In this document: piece after piece, positions 33,360 to 34,792 of the stretch
Layout: the number at the start of each line of letters is the position of its first letter
Position numbering within the stretch: position 1 is the stretch's first letter
Assembly: GCA_002690995.1 (NCBI GenBank)
Contig: NZGS01000060.1
Location: forward strand, 1 to 34,792
Reading direction: 5' to 3'
Length of the DNA: 34,792 nt
Origin: Rhodospirillaceae bacterium
Lineage (GTDB): Bacteria; Pseudomonadota; Alphaproteobacteria; Thalassobaculales; Thalassobaculaceae
Notes under the pieces: model-generated
The model's database searches: none
What the model saw: only the letters and a program-made list of their open reading frames with translations
Told to the model about the DNA's origin: nothing
Translations under genes and position numbers: made by a program

Positions 33360-34526
33360 TTGGACTTTACGTTAAATGAAGAACAAACAATGATCGTTGA
33401 TATGGTTAGAAAATTTGTTCAGCAGGAAATTATTCCTTTGGAAAAGGATTTAGATCCTGATGCTGATGAGGTGGATCACGACACCTACGTTAAGCTGGTT
33501 GAGAAAACCAAAGCTATGGGGCTTTATGGATTAGATACCCCGCCAGAATATGGCGGGCCAGATATAAGCATGGTTACACGTACCCTTATAGCGATTGAGT
33601 GTAGCCAGCACAGAGCAGGGCTCTACGTTCCGTGTTATAATGCATTTGGAGGAGCCCGTCAGGCACAACTTTTTGAAGCTACTGATGCCCAAAAGGAGAA
33701 GTATCTTTATCCCATGTTGAAAGGAGAAAAGAAGGTTTTTTTTGGATTATCAGAACCCTCAGGTGGTAGCGATCCGGCTAGAGCGATTCAAACAAAAGCG
33801 GTACGAGATGGAAACGATCATTGGGTCCTAAACGGAACAAAATTATGGATAAGTGGAGCAGATAGAGCAGATTATGGTCTCGTTTTTGCCCGAACAGGAG
33901 GGGAGGGTAGATCGGGAGTTACAGCTTTCATTGTTGAAACCGACTGGCCAGGGTTTAACGTCACTAGAGTCGTTCACACGCTGCGTTCAGCTAAATATGC
34001 TACTGAGATACATATTGAGAACCTTCGCGTCCCCCATGAAAATATTTTAGGTGAGGAAGGCGGAGGTTTCGCTATAGCTAATGACCGTCTTGCACGACAA
34101 AGGGTGCCTTATGCGGCCGAGTGCTTGGGCGTTGCAATACGAGCACATGAGATGGCGGTGGAATATTCAAAGATACGAGAGACCTTCGGAGCGACTTTAT
34201 CCTCACGTCAGGGTATACAGTGGATGCTAGTTGAAAATGAAATAGACTTGAGGTCTGCCCGACTTCTCGTGCTTGATGCAGCCGCTAAATGCGACAAAGG
34301 ACTACCTTTTAGAACTGAGTCAGCTATAGCGAAACTTGTATGCGCAGAAAATGGGTTCAGGGTGGTTGATAGGTCGATGCAAATTCATGGAGGATTGGGA
34401 GTTGCGAAAGATCTGCCGTTAGAGAGATGGTTTCGAGAAATGCGTATTCGGAGAATTGGCGAGGGGCCTAGCGAAGTGCAAAAGCATGTGATCGCAAGAG
34501 ACATAATAGGTGCGTCATTAAGATGA
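33360..34526 (+). CDS. Acyl-CoA dehydrogenase
   Basis: A 388-residue FAD enzyme that makes an alpha-beta double bond in an acyl-CoA and passes electrons to ETF. Family marks are the N-terminal LNEEQTMIVDMVRKF, the FAD-binding GLSEPSGGSDPAR and LNGTKLWISGA, the middle beta domain, QIHGGLGVAKDLPLERWFRE and the end motif IGEGPSEVQ. Glu368 in that motif aligns with the catalytic base of short- and medium-chain enzymes. The TTG at 33360 is chosen because AGGAGG ends five bases upstream and MDFTLNEEQ is the usual start; the ATG at 33355 is in another frame. The stop overlaps the next gene (ATGA). The chain length of the substrate cannot be told. Confidence 0.95.
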   Translation: MDFTLNEEQTMIVDMVRKFVQQEIIPLEKDLDPDADEVDHDTYVKLVEKTKAMGLYGLDTPPEYGGPDISMVTRTLIAIECSQHRAGLYVPCYNAFGGARQAQLFEATDAQKEKYLYPMLKGEKKVFFGLSEPSGGSDPARAIQTKAVRDGNDHWVLNGTKLWISGADRADYGLVFARTGGEGRSGVTAFIVETDWPGFNVTRVVHTLRSAKYATEIHIENLRVPHENILGEEGGGFAIANDRLARQRVPYAAECLGVAIRAHEMAVEYSKIRETFGATLSSRQGIQWMLVENEIDLRSARLLVLDAAAKCDKGLPFRTESAIAKLVCAENGFRVVDRSMQIHGGLGVAKDLPLERWFREMRIRRIGEGPSEVQKHVIARDIIGASLR

Positions 34527-34792
34527 CTGCCAACTCTGCAACTAGCACAAAAAAATGGCCGTTAGAAGGCATTAAAGTTTTAGACTTGGGGCAAATTTAT
34601 AATAGACCGTACGCAGGATTTTTATTAGCTCATGCAGGTGCTGACGTGGTTAAGGTGGAGCCGTTATCTGGTGAGGTCCTTCGGGAGCGCGGGGGAGGAA
34701 AGGTGCCTCTATCCTTCGCAATGCTCAATACAAATAAGCGAGGGATTACAATTAACCTAAAAGAAAGTAAGGGAAAGGAACTACTTTTAGAC
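34523..34792 (+). CDS. CaiB/BaiF family CoA-transferase, 3' end outside the window
   Basis: The first 90 codons are present, from the ATG that overlaps the acyl-CoA dehydrogenase stop (ATGA) to the window end. The visible LEGIKVLDLGQIYNRPYAGFLLA, GADVVKVEPLSGEVLRERGG and NTNKRGITINLK segments are the classic start of class III CoA-transferases, which move CoA between carboxylic acids. The catalytic aspartate, normally near residue 169, is not in the window. With the upstream genes it would activate an acid to its CoA form and feed an oxidation pathway, such as one for a carnitine-, branched-chain- or aromatic-related acid (inference). Confidence 0.92.
   Translation, partial: MTANSATSTKKWPLEGIKVLDLGQIYNRPYAGFLLAHAGADVVKVEPLSGEVLRERGGGKVPLSFAMLNTNKRGITINLKESKGKELLLD

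Noticed and set aside
1-34792. tRNA genes, CRISPR arrays, insertion sequences, prophage or attachment sites
   Set aside because: I looked through the gaps on both strands and found no cloverleaf, regularly spaced repeat-spacer array, transposase or terminal repeats; the only regular repeat is the 21-base array before mraZ.

Overview
This AT-rich window most resembles an alphaproteobacterial chromosome, probably from a free-living, possibly marine, lineage. The grounds are the order amidase - rnpB - mraZ - division and cell wall (dcw) cluster - lpxC, an FtsZ with a long linker ending in IPAFLRR, an alphaproteobacterial-type ImuA and a meso-DAP-type MurE. The name of the lineage cannot be read from the sequence.

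Bases 1-8856 hold mostly stand-alone metabolic genes: the 3' part of a flavin monooxygenase, rpiA, a luciferase-like (LLM) oxidoreductase, an orphan imuA, then pobA on the minus strand, divergent from a plus-strand acyl-CoA ligase, MDR oxidoreductase and PaaI-type thioesterase. PobA keeps every active-site residue I could place, but no protocatechuate ring-cleavage gene is in view.

Bases 8913-12216 hold a Uup-type ABC-F ATPase, a zinc amidase with a peptidoglycan-binding domain, RNase P RNA, and a regulatory leader before mraZ. The leader has a perfect 9-bp inverted repeat and six CCAT boxes spaced 11-10-11-10-11, a candidate MraZ operator.

Bases 12217-30841 are a complete dcw cluster: mraZ, rsmH, ftsL, ftsI, murE, murF, mraY, murD, ftsW, murG, murC, murB, ddl, ftsQ, ftsA, a small unrecognised ORF, and ftsZ. 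Almost every junction overlaps or abuts, so the genes are probably co-transcribed and translationally coupled. They supply the cytoplasmic and lipid steps of peptidoglycan precursor synthesis (MurC-F, MurB, Ddl, MraY, MurG) and the divisome core (FtsL, I, W, Q, A, Z). lpxC (lipid A synthesis) follows after a 162-base gap with its own candidate promoter.

Bases 32166-34792 are a CoA-linked catabolic operon: a crotonase-fold protein, a small GIY-YIG-like protein, an acyl-CoA dehydrogenase and the start of a CaiB/BaiF CoA-transferase cut by the window end.

No tRNA, CRISPR array, insertion sequence or prophage was recognised. The least explained items are the phased CCAT array before mraZ, the ftsA-ftsZ small ORF in frame with ftsZ, and the GIY-YIG-like protein in a CoA operon.
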